NCBI GenBank assembly: GCA_964636575.1 | Contig: CAZWSE010000009.1 | Span: forward strand, 1 to 49,101 | Source of the DNA: CAZWSE01 sp964636575 | Lineage (GTDB): Bacteria; Pseudomonadota; Alphaproteobacteria; Rhodobacterales; Rhodobacteraceae | DNA length: 49,101 nucleotides | Direction: 5' to 3' | Part shown: positions 1 through 7,646 of the stretch, in pieces | Layout: every line of letters starts with the position of its first letter | How positions within the stretch are numbered: the stretch's first letter is position 1 | The notes under the pieces: generated by a model | Told to the model about the DNA's origin: nothing | Databases searched by the model: none | The model's input: only the letters and a program-made list of their open reading frames with translations | Translations under genes and position numbers: made by a program

Positions 1-449
1 TCTTCTTTGTGCGCGTCGATCAGGCGGGCACGATCACCAAACGCCATTCGGCCACACGGCTGCAATTTGCACGCTTTGGCGGGGCCTGTCCTTTGTGGAA
101 TGTCTACCGAGCGTTTGAAACCCCGGGCCGGTTTCTGCGCCAACTGGCGGAAACGCCGGACGGGGTGCGGTATATCTCGCTCGCCCGTGATGTGACCAAA
201 CCGAGCGGTCGCTTCGGTGCGCCTGTGCGCCGCTATGCTATCGCCTTGGGCTGTGAAATCGCCCATGCCTCTGCGCTGGTTTATGGCGACGACATGCAGA
301 TTGGTGAGGGCGCGGGGTTTGACCCTATCGGGATTTCGTGCCGCATCTGCGAGCGCAAGGATTGCCATCAACGGTCGGTGCCGCCGCTGGAACGGAAGCT
401 GACCGTTGATGTGAACGAGCGCGGGGTGTTGCCCTACCGCGTGACGTGA
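1..449 (+). CDS. ScfR-type (DUF2083) transcriptional regulator, C-terminal part
   Basis: This is the 3' end of a gene that begins before the window; the frame is open from the first bases to the TGA/TAA region at 449. The visible residues match the C-terminal sensory domain of short-chain fatty acyl regulators (ScfR, DUF2083), which in full-length proteins follows an N-terminal XRE helix-turn-helix. The diagnostic piece is near the end, where CRICERKDC is followed by an R and a PPLER, the conserved Cys-rich motif of this domain; the RHSATRLQFARFGG stretch is also typical. Members control propionate, acetate and glyoxylate-cycle genes in actinobacteria and alphaproteobacteria. The target here cannot be told because the DNA-binding half is missing. 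Confidence 0.8.
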   Translation, partial: FFVRVDQAGTITKRHSATRLQFARFGGACPLWNVYRAFETPGRFLRQLAETPDGVRYISLARDVTKPSGRFGAPVRRYAIALGCEIAHASALVYGDDMQIGEGAGFDPIGISCRICERKDCHQRSVPPLERKLTVDVNERGVLPYRVT

Positions 450-513
450 TGGGGTGAAATGAGAGCGTCTTGATGTGAAGGCGCAGGTCGTCTTGAATTG
501 CGGGCTTTCGATT

Positions 514-535
514 GAGTATTTGTCAAAGGGTAAAG
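514..535 (-). repeat. Bipartite post-stop motif, copy 1
   Basis: On the minus strand this reads CTTTACCCTTT, then GAC, then AAATACTC. It lies 55 bases downstream of the stop codon of the thermonuclease gene and in the same orientation as that gene. It is one of seven intergenic copies in this window. No inverted repeat or U-tract is present inside it. Confidence 0.85.
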
Positions 536-590
536 CAAGGCCTTCGATCCTGTCATCCCGCTTTGCCTGTCGCCGGTAAGGGACTTTTTG

Positions 591-1241
591 CTAACGCTTT
601 GCTGCGCGCCAGCCTGCGGCGCGTGCTTCCGCCGCGGTGCAGAACCAGCGTTCGCCGCGGCCCGTGTTGATCCGCGTGCGGTCGTAGTCTGCCTGTCCGG
701 GGCTGTGGAAAATCTTGTTCCCTTTGGCCGATACATTGCCTTTAAGCAAACACCCGTTCGGGCTGGTTTGTGGCGCTTGCACGGGGCGCGTCGATGCGCG
801 GAAGGCATCGGGGGATTGAACGGTGTGCCCATGCAATCCGCGCCCCGTCACAGCCGCCTGTTTTTCGATCAAATCGTAGTCGAGTGAGTATTTACGAAAA
901 GCGAAGGCGAGGCCTTGTGCCACCAGCCAGCCGCCCACATCTTCGCCGCCCACGCTGCATTTGGCGACCATGCGCCCAAAGCGGTCTGTGTCGATTTTTG
1001 TGCAGTTGGCAACCTGTCGGTGATATCGCGCTGCCGCCAGTTCGCGCACCCGTTTGCCGCAGGTCCAGACGTTGCCATCTGGGTCTGTGCAGGTTTGCTT
1101 GATCTCGGGCGCGTCGATCCCGTGAAGCCGGACCGTGGTCGCCCCGACTTTGAGCGTATCCCCATCAACGACCCGCACCGCCCCTGTCACATCGGCAGCG
1201 GCGGGGGCTGCAAGGAGCAAGAGTAAACAAAACCTGAACAT
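591..1241 (-). CDS. Secreted thermonuclease (SNase-like) with extra C-terminal domain
   Basis: A 216-residue protein with a signal peptide of about 16 residues (a Leu-rich core ending in APAAA). Residues 20-125 form a staphylococcal-nuclease fold: VVDGDTL supplies the calcium aspartates, RLHGIDAPE the first catalytic Arg and Glu, and DRFGRMVAKC the second Arg; FAFRKYS is also conserved. It should cut DNA or RNA outside the cytoplasm with calcium. After a linker, residues 163-216 carry a second small domain beginning CLLKGNVSAKGNKIFH and ending GERWFCTAAEARAAGWR, a Cys-containing tail known from some alphaproteobacterial nucleases and cell-wall proteins. It may bind wall or substrate; that is inference. 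The gene is separate from the bet operon upstream. Confidence 0.85.
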   Translation of the reverse strand: MFRFCLLLLLAAPAAADVTGAVRVVDGDTLKVGATTVRLHGIDAPEIKQTCTDPDGNVWTCGKRVRELAAARYHRQVANCTKIDTDRFGRMVAKCSVGGEDVGGWLVAQGLAFAFRKYSLDYDLIEKQAAVTGRGLHGHTVQSPDAFRASTRPVQAPQTSPNGCLLKGNVSAKGNKIFHSPGQADYDRTRINTGRGERWFCTAAEARAAGWRAAKR

Positions 1242-1286
1242 GACTTTGGTATGGGCAATGTTCCCCCTGCGTTCAACCTTAAAGGG

Positions 1287-2948
1287 TTAACGCTGGGCTG
1301 TTTTCCAATCGGGATGCATCCAAGGTTCATCATTGGCCCGTTGCAGCGGTTGCAGCCCCAGAATGTGGTCTGACATCTTTTCACCCACCATGATCGACGG
1401 CCCGTTGAGGTTGCCATTGGGGATGCGCGGAAAGACGGAACTGTCACAAACGCGCAGCCCCTCGACCCCGATCACGCGGCCTTGGGGGTCGACCACTGCG
1501 TTGGGATCATCAGCGCGCCCCATCTTGCAGGTGCCGCAAGGATGATAGGCGCTTTCGACGTGGTCGCGGATGAAATCATCGAGATCTTCGTCTGTTTGCA
1601 CCGCTTCGCCGGGCTGAATTTCGTGTTTCACGAAGGGCTTGAAGGCATCTTGGGCAAAGATCTCTCGGGTGAGCCGGATGCAGGTGCGGAAATCTTCCCA
1701 ATCGCTGGTGTCAGACATGTAGTTGAACCGGATCTTGGGGTCGTCCTTGGGGTTGTTCGAGGCCAGCGTGACCGCGCCGCGCGATACCGACCGCATTGGC
1801 CCCGTGTGCGCCTGAAACCCGTGCCCTTCGGCGGCGGTTTTGCCGTCATAGCGTACCGCAATGGGCAGGAAATGGTATTGGATGTCAGGGTAGGAAACCC
1901 CCGCTTTGGACCGGATAAAGGCCGCACTTTCGAACTGGTTGGACGCGCCGAGCCCTGTTTTAGTGAACAGCCACTGCGCCCCGATCAGCGCCTTCGAGAA
2001 CAGGTTCCAATGCTTGTACAGCGTGATCGGCTGGCTGGCGGCCATTTGGATATAAAGCTCAAGGTGGTCTTGCAGGTTCTGGCCAACACCTGCGCGGTCG
2101 GCCACAACCTCGATCCCGTGGTCGGCCAAGTGCTGCGCTGGCCCGATGCCTGACAACATGAGAAGTTTCGGCGAATTGATTGAAGAGGCTGTTAAAATGA
2201 CCTCCTTGCCTGCGCGCAGGGTTTCGATTTTGCCGCCCCGTTCGACCTCAACCCCGATGGCGCGGCCGTCTTTGATGATCACTTTGCGGGCCAAAGCGCG
2301 GGTGAGCGTGCAGTTATCGTGGGTCAGTGCAGGCCGCAGGTAGGCATTGGCCGCGGACCAGCGGCGGCCTTTGTAGACCGTTTGTTCCATCGGGCCGAAG
2401 CCTTCCTGCTTTTGCCCGTTGTAATCGCCCGTGACCTCATAGCCCGCCTGCGCGCCCGCATCGACGAAGGCTTGAAACAGCGGGTTGTCGCGAGGGCCGC
2501 GTGTGATGTGCAAAGGCCCGTCTGTGCCGCGCCATTCGGGGTCGCCGCCGTGGCCTGCGTCGTCCCATGTTTCCATTCGCTTGAAGTAGGGCAGCACGTC
2601 CGCATAGGACCAGCCCGTGGCCCCCTGATCGGCCCAATGGTCATAGTCGCCCGCGTGGCCGCGCACATAGACCATGCCGTTGATCGAAGATGAGCCGCCG
2701 ATGACTTTGCCGCGCGGACAGGCGAGCCTGCGCCCGCCCAGATGCGGTTCCGGTTCCGACTGGTAGCCCCAGTCATACATGGACATATTCATCGGGTAAG
2801 ACAGCGCCGCGGGCATCTGGATCAGCGGGCCTGCGTCTGTGCCGCCGTGTTCGATAACCAGCACAGTTTCGCCGGCTTTGGCCAACCGATAGGCGATTGC
2901 ACAGCCCGCCGAGCCTGCACCGACGATGATGTAGTCCGGGGTGCTCAA
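1287..2948 (-). CDS. betA: Choline dehydrogenase BetA
   Basis: A 553-residue FAD enzyme of the GMC oxidoreductase family that oxidises choline to betaine aldehyde at the membrane, passing electrons to the respiratory chain. The N-terminus has the Rossmann motif VGAGSAG at about residues 9-15, the first GMC signature around RGKVIGGSSSING (79-91), and near the C-terminus HPCGTCKMG with the catalytic His followed by NGNLNGPSIMVGEK. The length is normal for the family (about 550). It is the last gene of betICBA. Its start is TTG, and this TTG overlaps the TGA stop of betB in the tetranucleotide TTGA, so translation is probably coupled to betB. Function is secure from motifs and operon context. 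Confidence 0.96.
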   Translation of the reverse strand: MSTPDYIIVGAGSAGCAIAYRLAKAGETVLVIEHGGTDAGPLIQMPAALSYPMNMSMYDWGYQSEPEPHLGGRRLACPRGKVIGGSSSINGMVYVRGHAGDYDHWADQGATGWSYADVLPYFKRMETWDDAGHGGDPEWRGTDGPLHITRGPRDNPLFQAFVDAGAQAGYEVTGDYNGQKQEGFGPMEQTVYKGRRWSAANAYLRPALTHDNCTLTRALARKVIIKDGRAIGVEVERGGKIETLRAGKEVILTASSINSPKLLMLSGIGPAQHLADHGIEVVADRAGVGQNLQDHLELYIQMAASQPITLYKHWNLFSKALIGAQWLFTKTGLGASNQFESAAFIRSKAGVSYPDIQYHFLPIAVRYDGKTAAEGHGFQAHTGPMRSVSRGAVTLASNNPKDDPKIRFNYMSDTSDWEDFRTCIRLTREIFAQDAFKPFVKHEIQPGEAVQTDEDLDDFIRDHVESAYHPCGTCKMGRADDPNAVVDPQGRVIGVEGLRVCDSSVFPRIPNGNLNGPSIMVGEKMSDHILGLQPLQRANDEPWMHPDWKTAQR

Positions 2949-4402
2949 AAGGGCGCCTCAAGATCGCCCATGCGCACATAAACCGATTTCAGCTGGCTAT
3001 AGTGATTGATCGCAGCCTTGGAGTTTTCGCGGCCCACGCCTGAGTTTTTAGACCCGCCAAAGGGGGCCTCAACGGGGGCATCATTGTAGGTGTTGATGTA
3101 GCAGGTGCCCGCCTCGAAATTGGCAGCGACACGGTGGGCGCGGGCCAGATCGCGGGTGAAGACGCCTGCGGCCAACCCGAATTCAGTGTCATTGGCGCGG
3201 GCCATCACATCGGCCTCGTCCTCAAAATCAAGCACAGCCATAACAGGGCCAAAAATCTCTTCGCGGGCGATGGTCATGTCGTCGGTCACATCTGCAAAGA
3301 CTGTGGGTTCAATATAGAACCCGTCACGGTCAATCCGCGCACCGCCGTAGACCAGACGCGCCCCTTCGGCTTTACCCTTTTCCAAATACTCAAGAACGAT
3401 GTTCAACTGCCGTTCCGACACCATCGGCCCAAAGCTGGTGGCCTCTTCCATGGGGTCGCCAATCACAGCCGTCGCCAATCGTTCAGAGAGCCGTTTGAGA
3501 AAGGCTTCTTTGATGGATCTATGCACAAAGACGCGCGTGCCGTTTGAGCAGACCTGCCCGGACGAATAGAAGTTGCCCAAAATCGCGCCGGACACTGCGT
3601 TTTCAATATCCGCGTCCTCAAACACGATCATCGGGGATTTGCCGCCCAACTCCATTGTGACGTGTTTGATGCCTTCGGCCGCGGCTGCGTAGACCTTGCG
3701 GCCTGTGGGCACTGATCCTGTCAGCGACACCTTGTCGACGCGCGGGTCGGTGACGAGTGCAGACCCAACCTCGCCCATGCCTTGGATCACATTGTAGAGC
3801 CCTGCAGGCAGGCCGGCCTCATGCAATATTTCGGCCACCTTGAGCGCACAAAGCGGTGTTGTTTCCGACGGCTTGAAGATCATCGAATTGCCGCAGGCAA
3901 GAGCGGGCGCCCCTTTCCAGCAGGCGATTTGTGTGGGGTAGTTCCATGCCCCGATCCCGACGCAAAGGCCCAGCGCTTCACGGCGTGTGTAGACCCAGTC
4001 TTCGCCCAGCTGGATGTGCTCGCCCGTCAGAGTCGCGGCCATGCCGCCGAAGTATTCCAGCGCATCCGCCCCCGAGGTTGCATCGACCACGCTGGTTTCT
4101 TGGTAGGGTTTGCCTGTGTCATAAGTTTCCAAGACGCTCAGGTCGTGGTTCCGCATCCGCATGATCTCGGAGGCGCGGCGCAATATGCGTCCCCGTTCCG
4201 TGCCCGTCATCGCCGCCCATGCGGCCTGTGCTGCTTTGGCCGATGTGATCGCCTGTTCAATGATCGCAGGTGTCGCTGCATAGACGGTCGCGATGACCTC
4301 GCCTGTGGCGGGGTAGATCACATCAATCGGTGTGCCGCTTGTATCTTCGACATAGGCCCCGCCTATGAAATGGCTGGCTTTGGGTTGGGTTGGATAGGTC
4401 AT
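2945..4402 (-). CDS. betB: Betaine aldehyde dehydrogenase BetB
   Basis: A 485-residue NAD(P)-dependent aldehyde dehydrogenase that converts betaine aldehyde to the osmoprotectant glycine betaine in the cytoplasm. Visible catalytic parts are FKPSE near 177-180 (cofactor), ELGGKSP with the general base Glu251, and SSGQVCSNGTR with the nucleophile Cys285. The length is typical. A good Shine-Dalgarno GGAGG lies 5 bases before the ATG. It sits between betC and betA in the betICBA operon and overlaps betA by 4 bases. An oddity is that codons 338-344 contain, on the opposite strand, a perfect copy of the 22-base bipartite motif seen after other genes' stop codons. Confidence 0.96.
   Translation of the reverse strand: MTYPTQPKASHFIGGAYVEDTSGTPIDVIYPATGEVIATVYAATPAIIEQAITSAKAAQAAWAAMTGTERGRILRRASEIMRMRNHDLSVLETYDTGKPYQETSVVDATSGADALEYFGGMAATLTGEHIQLGEDWVYTRREALGLCVGIGAWNYPTQIACWKGAPALACGNSMIFKPSETTPLCALKVAEILHEAGLPAGLYNVIQGMGEVGSALVTDPRVDKVSLTGSVPTGRKVYAAAAEGIKHVTMELGGKSPMIVFEDADIENAVSGAILGNFYSSGQVCSNGTRVFVHRSIKEAFLKRLSERLATAVIGDPMEEATSFGPMVSERQLNIVLEYLEKGKAEGARLVYGGARIDRDGFYIEPTVFADVTDDMTIAREEIFGPVMAVLDFEDEADVMARANDTEFGLAAGVFTRDLARAHRVAANFEAGTCYINTYNDAPVEAPFGGSKNSGVGRENSKAAINHYSQLKSVYVRMGDLEAPF
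3370..3391 (+). repeat. Bipartite motif, copy antisense inside betB
   Basis: On the plus strand this reads CTTTACCCTTT, then TCC, then AAATACTC, matching all 19 fixed positions of the intergenic motif. Here it is antisense to betB and encodes E-Y-L-E-K-G-K at residues 338-344, a stretch compatible with the aldehyde dehydrogenase family. It is the only full copy inside a gene and the only one opposed to the gene it lies in. Confidence 0.6.
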
Positions 4403-4416
4403 ATCGCCTCCGGCGG

Positions 4417-4438
4417 GAGTATTGTGAAAAGGGTAAAG
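4417..4438 (-). repeat. Bipartite post-stop motif, copy 2 (betC-betB gap)
   Basis: On the minus strand: CTTTACCCTTT, then TCA, then CAATACTC (one mismatch in the second arm). It begins 16 bases after the betC stop and ends 14 bases before the betB start, directly ahead of the betB Shine-Dalgarno. It shows that the motif can lie within an operon rather than only at its end. Confidence 0.8.
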
Positions 4439-4454
4439 GTATTGTTCCTCATGG

Positions 4455-5963
4455 TCATTCGCCTCTGGGGAACCGTTTGTCGTTTTCCAGCGTGTCGAGG
4501 TTCATGTGGTTGCGCATGTAGCGTTCCGACGCTTTTTGCAGGGGCTGGTAATCCCACGGATAGTACCCCCCTTCGCGCAGGGCCTCATAGACCACCCAGC
4601 GCCGCGCCTGACTTTCGCGAACTTGCGCGTCGAATGCATCAAGGTCCCACCGCGCTTCGGATTTGGCCCTGAGCTGGTCCAGCGTGCCTTTGTGCGCGGG
4701 GGTCTTTGCGAGGTTTGTCAGCTCAAACGGGTCCGCGTCCAGATCAAAAAGCTGGTCTTCGTCGAGCGTGCAGCGTGTGTATTTCCATTTGCCGTAGCGC
4801 AGGCAGACGAGCGGTGCATAGGAGGCTTCGGCTGCATATTCCATCGCCACAGGTGCGTCGCGCGTGCCCCCTTGCCCAAGCGGTTTGAGCGACTGGCCTT
4901 CCGTCCACGGCATGACCTCTTCCATCGACACATTGGCCAGATCACACAGCGTCGGGCAGACGTCGATGTTGGAGACAGGCGTTGTCACCAGCCCTTCTTC
5001 CATATCCGGGCTTGAGATCATCAAAGGCACCCGCGCCGACCCTTCATAGAAGGACATTTTGAACCACAGCCCCCGCTCGCCCAGCATATCCCCGTGATCG
5101 GACACGAACATGATGATCGCCTCTTGCCGTGTGGCGGTCAGCGCCTCTAGCACTTCGCCGATTTTGTCATCCAGATAGCTGATGTTCGCGAAATAGGCCC
5201 GCCGCGCCCGTTTGATCTGGTCTTCCGAGATATCAAAGCTGCGCCAGTCATTCGCGTCAAAGATCCGTTTCGAATGGCTGTCTTGGTCGTCGTAGGGAAT
5301 GGCCGGTACATCTGGCAACAGGTGGTCGCAATCCTCATAGAGATCCCAGTATTTCTTGCGCGCCACGTAAGGGTCATGCGGGTGCGTGAAGCTGGTGGTC
5401 AGGCACCATGGTCGCGCGTCCTGCCCCCGCGCCAGATCATAGATTTTGCGGGTCGCGTGGTAGGCGACCTCGTCGTCATACTCCATCTGGTTGGAAATCT
5501 CGGCCACCCCTGCCCCAGTGACCGACCCCATGTTGTGATACCACCATTCGATCCGCTCGCCCGGTTTTCGGTAGTCCGGTGTCCAGCCGAAATCGGCGGG
5601 GTAGATATCGGTCGTCAGCCGTTCTTCGAACCCGTGCATTTGATCTGGGCCAACGAAGTGCATTTTGCCGCTGAGGCAGGTTTGATACCCGGCCCGGCGC
5701 AGGTGGTGCGCGTAAGTCGGAATGGAGGACGCAAATTCGGCTGCATTGTCGTAGACATGGGTACGGCTGGGCAATTGCCCAGACATAAATGACGCCCGCC
5801 CCGGCGCGCACAGCGGTGAGGCCGTGTAGCAGTTTTGAAACCGTGTTGACCGTGCCGCCAGTGCTTTGAGGTTGGGCGCGTGCAGCCAGTCTGCAGGCCC
5901 ATCCGGAAACAGGGTTCCGTTCAACTGGTCGACCATAAATATCAGGATGTTGGGCTGGCTCAT
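4455..5963 (-). CDS. betC: Choline-sulfatase BetC
   Basis: A 502-residue type I sulfatase that hydrolyses choline-O-sulfate to choline and sulfate. The alkaline-phosphatase-like fold starts with NILIFMVDQ (metal Asp) and has the sulfatase signature C-A-P-G-R with Cys52, the residue oxidised to formylglycine by a maturase; SDHGDMLGERG is the distal metal-binding stretch. The last 45 residues, with YYPWDYQPLQKASERYMRNH, match the C-terminal extension specific to choline-sulfatases and separate it from aryl sulfatases. It overlaps betI in ATGA (translational coupling) and is followed by betB and betA, so choline released by it is oxidised by the same operon. No signal peptide is seen, so the enzyme is cytoplasmic and needs substrate import, probably by the divergent choXWV. 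Confidence 0.95.
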   Translation of the reverse strand: MSQPNILIFMVDQLNGTLFPDGPADWLHAPNLKALAARSTRFQNCYTASPLCAPGRASFMSGQLPSRTHVYDNAAEFASSIPTYAHHLRRAGYQTCLSGKMHFVGPDQMHGFEERLTTDIYPADFGWTPDYRKPGERIEWWYHNMGSVTGAGVAEISNQMEYDDEVAYHATRKIYDLARGQDARPWCLTTSFTHPHDPYVARKKYWDLYEDCDHLLPDVPAIPYDDQDSHSKRIFDANDWRSFDISEDQIKRARRAYFANISYLDDKIGEVLEALTATRQEAIIMFVSDHGDMLGERGLWFKMSFYEGSARVPLMISSPDMEEGLVTTPVSNIDVCPTLCDLANVSMEEVMPWTEGQSLKPLGQGGTRDAPVAMEYAAEASYAPLVCLRYGKWKYTRCTLDEDQLFDLDADPFELTNLAKTPAHKGTLDQLRAKSEARWDLDAFDAQVRESQARRWVVYEALREGGYYPWDYQPLQKASERYMRNHMNLDTLENDKRFPRGE

Positions 5964-6538
5964 TTTGCGTCTTTCAACAGGCGACCCACGGCGGCCATGA
6001 TAAGTTTCGTGGCGGCATCGCCCCCTAAAGCCCCGTCCCGCAGGGCTTGTCGGATATAGACCCCGTCGATCAAGGCCCCGATGGTTTCAGCGGCCTCGGA
6101 TGGGTCGTGCACCAAGGGCCGAAAGGCATAGGTCAGGTTCGATCGCATCCGTTTGCGGTAGACCGACAAGAGCCGCCGCGCCGGATCGGAGGTTTGCGCC
6201 TGTACATAAAAGTTCAACCATGCCGACACCGTTTCGGGCCGGAAATTGCCAGCCGAAAACGAGGCCCGCACGATGGCCTGAATTCGCGAAAGCGGCGTGT
6301 CCGCCATCACCAGCGCCCCGCGCACCTCTGCCCCAAAAAGCGTCAGGATATGGCGCATGGCGGCGACCAGCATTTGATCCTTGGACCCGAAGTAATGGTG
6401 GGCCAGCGCGCTCGACATGCCGGCCCGTTTGGCGATCTGGCTAACAGTCACGTCCAACGACCCGACCTGCCCGATCTCGGCTATGGTCGCGTTCACGAGG
6501 GCGCTGCGTCTTATGGGTTCCATCCCGAGCTTGGGCAT
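5960..6538 (-). CDS. betI: Choline-responsive TetR-family repressor BetI
   Basis: A 192-residue TetR-family protein that represses bet genes until choline is present. The N-terminal helix-turn-helix lies at about residues 20-55 (IGQVGSLDVTVSQIAKRAG, then ALAHHYFGSKDQML), followed by the ligand domain with AWLNFYVQAQ. I chose the ATG at 6538, which gives the usual BetI N-terminus MPKLGMEPIRR and has GGGAGAA six to eight bases upstream; a longer frame to 6571 would run into the promoter region. It is the first gene of betICBA and overlaps betC by 4 bases. A BetI-type operator lies 38 bases upstream, so the gene is probably autoregulated. Confidence 0.94.
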   Translation of the reverse strand: MPKLGMEPIRRSALVNATIAEIGQVGSLDVTVSQIAKRAGMSSALAHHYFGSKDQMLVAAMRHILTLFGAEVRGALVMADTPLSRIQAIVRASFSAGNFRPETVSAWLNFYVQAQTSDPARRLLSVYRKRMRSNLTYAFRPLVHDPSEAAETIGALIDGVYIRQALRDGALGGDAATKLIMAAVGRLLKDAK

Positions 6539-6575
6539 TGCTATTCTCCCTAACAAGCCGACGCTAATCACTTGG

Positions 6576-6597
6576 TTATTGACTCGTCAATCAATAA
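6576..6597. promoter_or_regulatory. BetI-type operator in the betI-choX divergent promoter region
   Basis: The minus strand reads TTGATTGACGAGTCAATAA, an imperfect dyad with TTGAC/GTCAA arms inside TTATTGA/TCAATAA. It resembles the BetI boxes of other proteobacteria. It is centred in the 109-base gap between betI and choX, so one repressor could control both the catabolic operon and the importer. The assignment comes from the match and the position. Confidence 0.75.
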
Positions 6598-6647
6598 ACG
6601 GTCACTGTGCCCGCAATGATATAAATTTACCAACAGGAGCTACCCCC

Positions 6648-7568
6648 ATGAAACTGAAATCAAGCCTCTCTGTGCTGGCCATTCTTGCCGCCACACATGC
6701 CGCAGCCGATTGTGGGACGGTCACGTTCTCTGACGTGGGCTGGACAGATATTACAGCCACCACCGCTGCCACGACAGTCGTATTGGAAGCCTTGGGCTAT
6801 GACACCGAGATCAAAATTCTGGCCGTGCCTGTGACCTATACCGCAATGGCCGAGGGCGATGTTGATGTGTTCTTGGGCAACTGGATGCCAACGATGGAAG
6901 GCGACATTGCCCCCTACCGTGAGGCTGGCACCGTCGACACCGTTCGCGCCAACCTTGAAGGCGCCAAATACACCTTGGCCGTTAACAAAGTTGCAGCCGA
7001 TATGGGCATCGCGTCTTTCGCGGATATTGCTGCAAAATCCGATGCTCTGGATGGCAAAATCTACGGGATCGAGCCTGGCAATGACGGCAACCGCCTGATC
7101 CAGTCCATGATCGACGGGAATGCCTTTGAGCTGTCCGGTTTTGAAGTCGTTGAATCCTCTGAGCAAGGCATGCTGGCCCAAGTCGCACGCGCCGATCGCA
7201 AAGGCGAGCCGGTTGTGTTTCTGGGCTGGGAACCGCACCCGATGAACGCGAACTTCGAGATGTCTTATCTGGAAGGGGGCGATGATTTCTTTGGCCCCAA
7301 TCTGGGCGGCGCGACTGTCTATACAAACACCTCTGCGGGCTATGTCACCGAATGTCCGAACGTGGGCAAGCTGCTGACAAACCTTGAGTTTTCGTTGGCC
7401 ATGGAAAACGAAATCATGGGCGCGATCCTGAATGACGGCACCGATCCGGCCGACGCTGCAAAAGGCTGGTTGAGTGCGAATATGGACGCTTTGGACGGCT
7501 GGCTTGACGGCGTGACCACCAAGGACGGTGGCGACGCGATGGGTGCTGTTAAAGCGGCGCTGAACTAA
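6648..7568 (+). CDS. choX: Choline ABC transporter, periplasmic binding protein ChoX
   Basis: A 306-residue type II (OpuAC-like) substrate-binding protein with a signal peptide of about 20 residues ending THAAA. The start at 6648 is set by AGGAG ten bases upstream and the MKLKSSLSVLAIL signal; a longer open frame overlaps betI antisense and is rejected. The aromatic choline box is visible: Trp32, Trp79, Tyr108 and Trp194, spaced exactly like the box described for Sinorhizobium ChoX (each 11 lower). It should deliver choline, perhaps also choline-O-sulfate, to ChoWV. It is divergent from betICBA and probably repressed by BetI. A strong hairpin follows it before choW. Confidence 0.94.
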   Translation: MKLKSSLSVLAILAATHAAADCGTVTFSDVGWTDITATTAATTVVLEALGYDTEIKILAVPVTYTAMAEGDVDVFLGNWMPTMEGDIAPYREAGTVDTVRANLEGAKYTLAVNKVAADMGIASFADIAAKSDALDGKIYGIEPGNDGNRLIQSMIDGNAFELSGFEVVESSEQGMLAQVARADRKGEPVVFLGWEPHPMNANFEMSYLEGGDDFFGPNLGGATVYTNTSAGYVTECPNVGKLLTNLEFSLAMENEIMGAILNDGTDPADAAKGWLSANMDALDGWLDGVTTKDGGDAMGAVKAALN

Positions 7569-7592
7569 ACCGCTTTTGCTATCGATAACTCC

Positions 7593-7622
7593 AACCGCGC
7601 GAGCAGCCCTCGCGCGGTTTTT
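7593..7622 (+). terminator. Intrinsic terminator / attenuator between choX and choW
   Basis: A perfect 11-base inverted repeat (AACCGCGCGAG and its complement) with a five-base loop CAGCC ends in a short T run. It lies 24 bases after the choX stop and 25 bases before choW. Partial termination here would give more binding protein than permease and ATPase, a common arrangement in ABC importers. Confidence 0.85.
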
Positions 7623-7646
7623 CTGATCAAACTGGGGCGCTCCGAC

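Noticed and set aside
886..906. A partial match to the bipartite motif within the thermonuclease gene
   Set aside because: Only the AAATACTC arm is intact and it encodes the conserved R-K-Y-S of the nuclease family, so coding constraint explains it.
1269..1293. Hairpin GCGTT..AACC / GGTT..AACGC overlapping the betA stop
   Set aside because: It has a bulge and no T-tract in the direction of betA transcription, so it was not called as a terminator.
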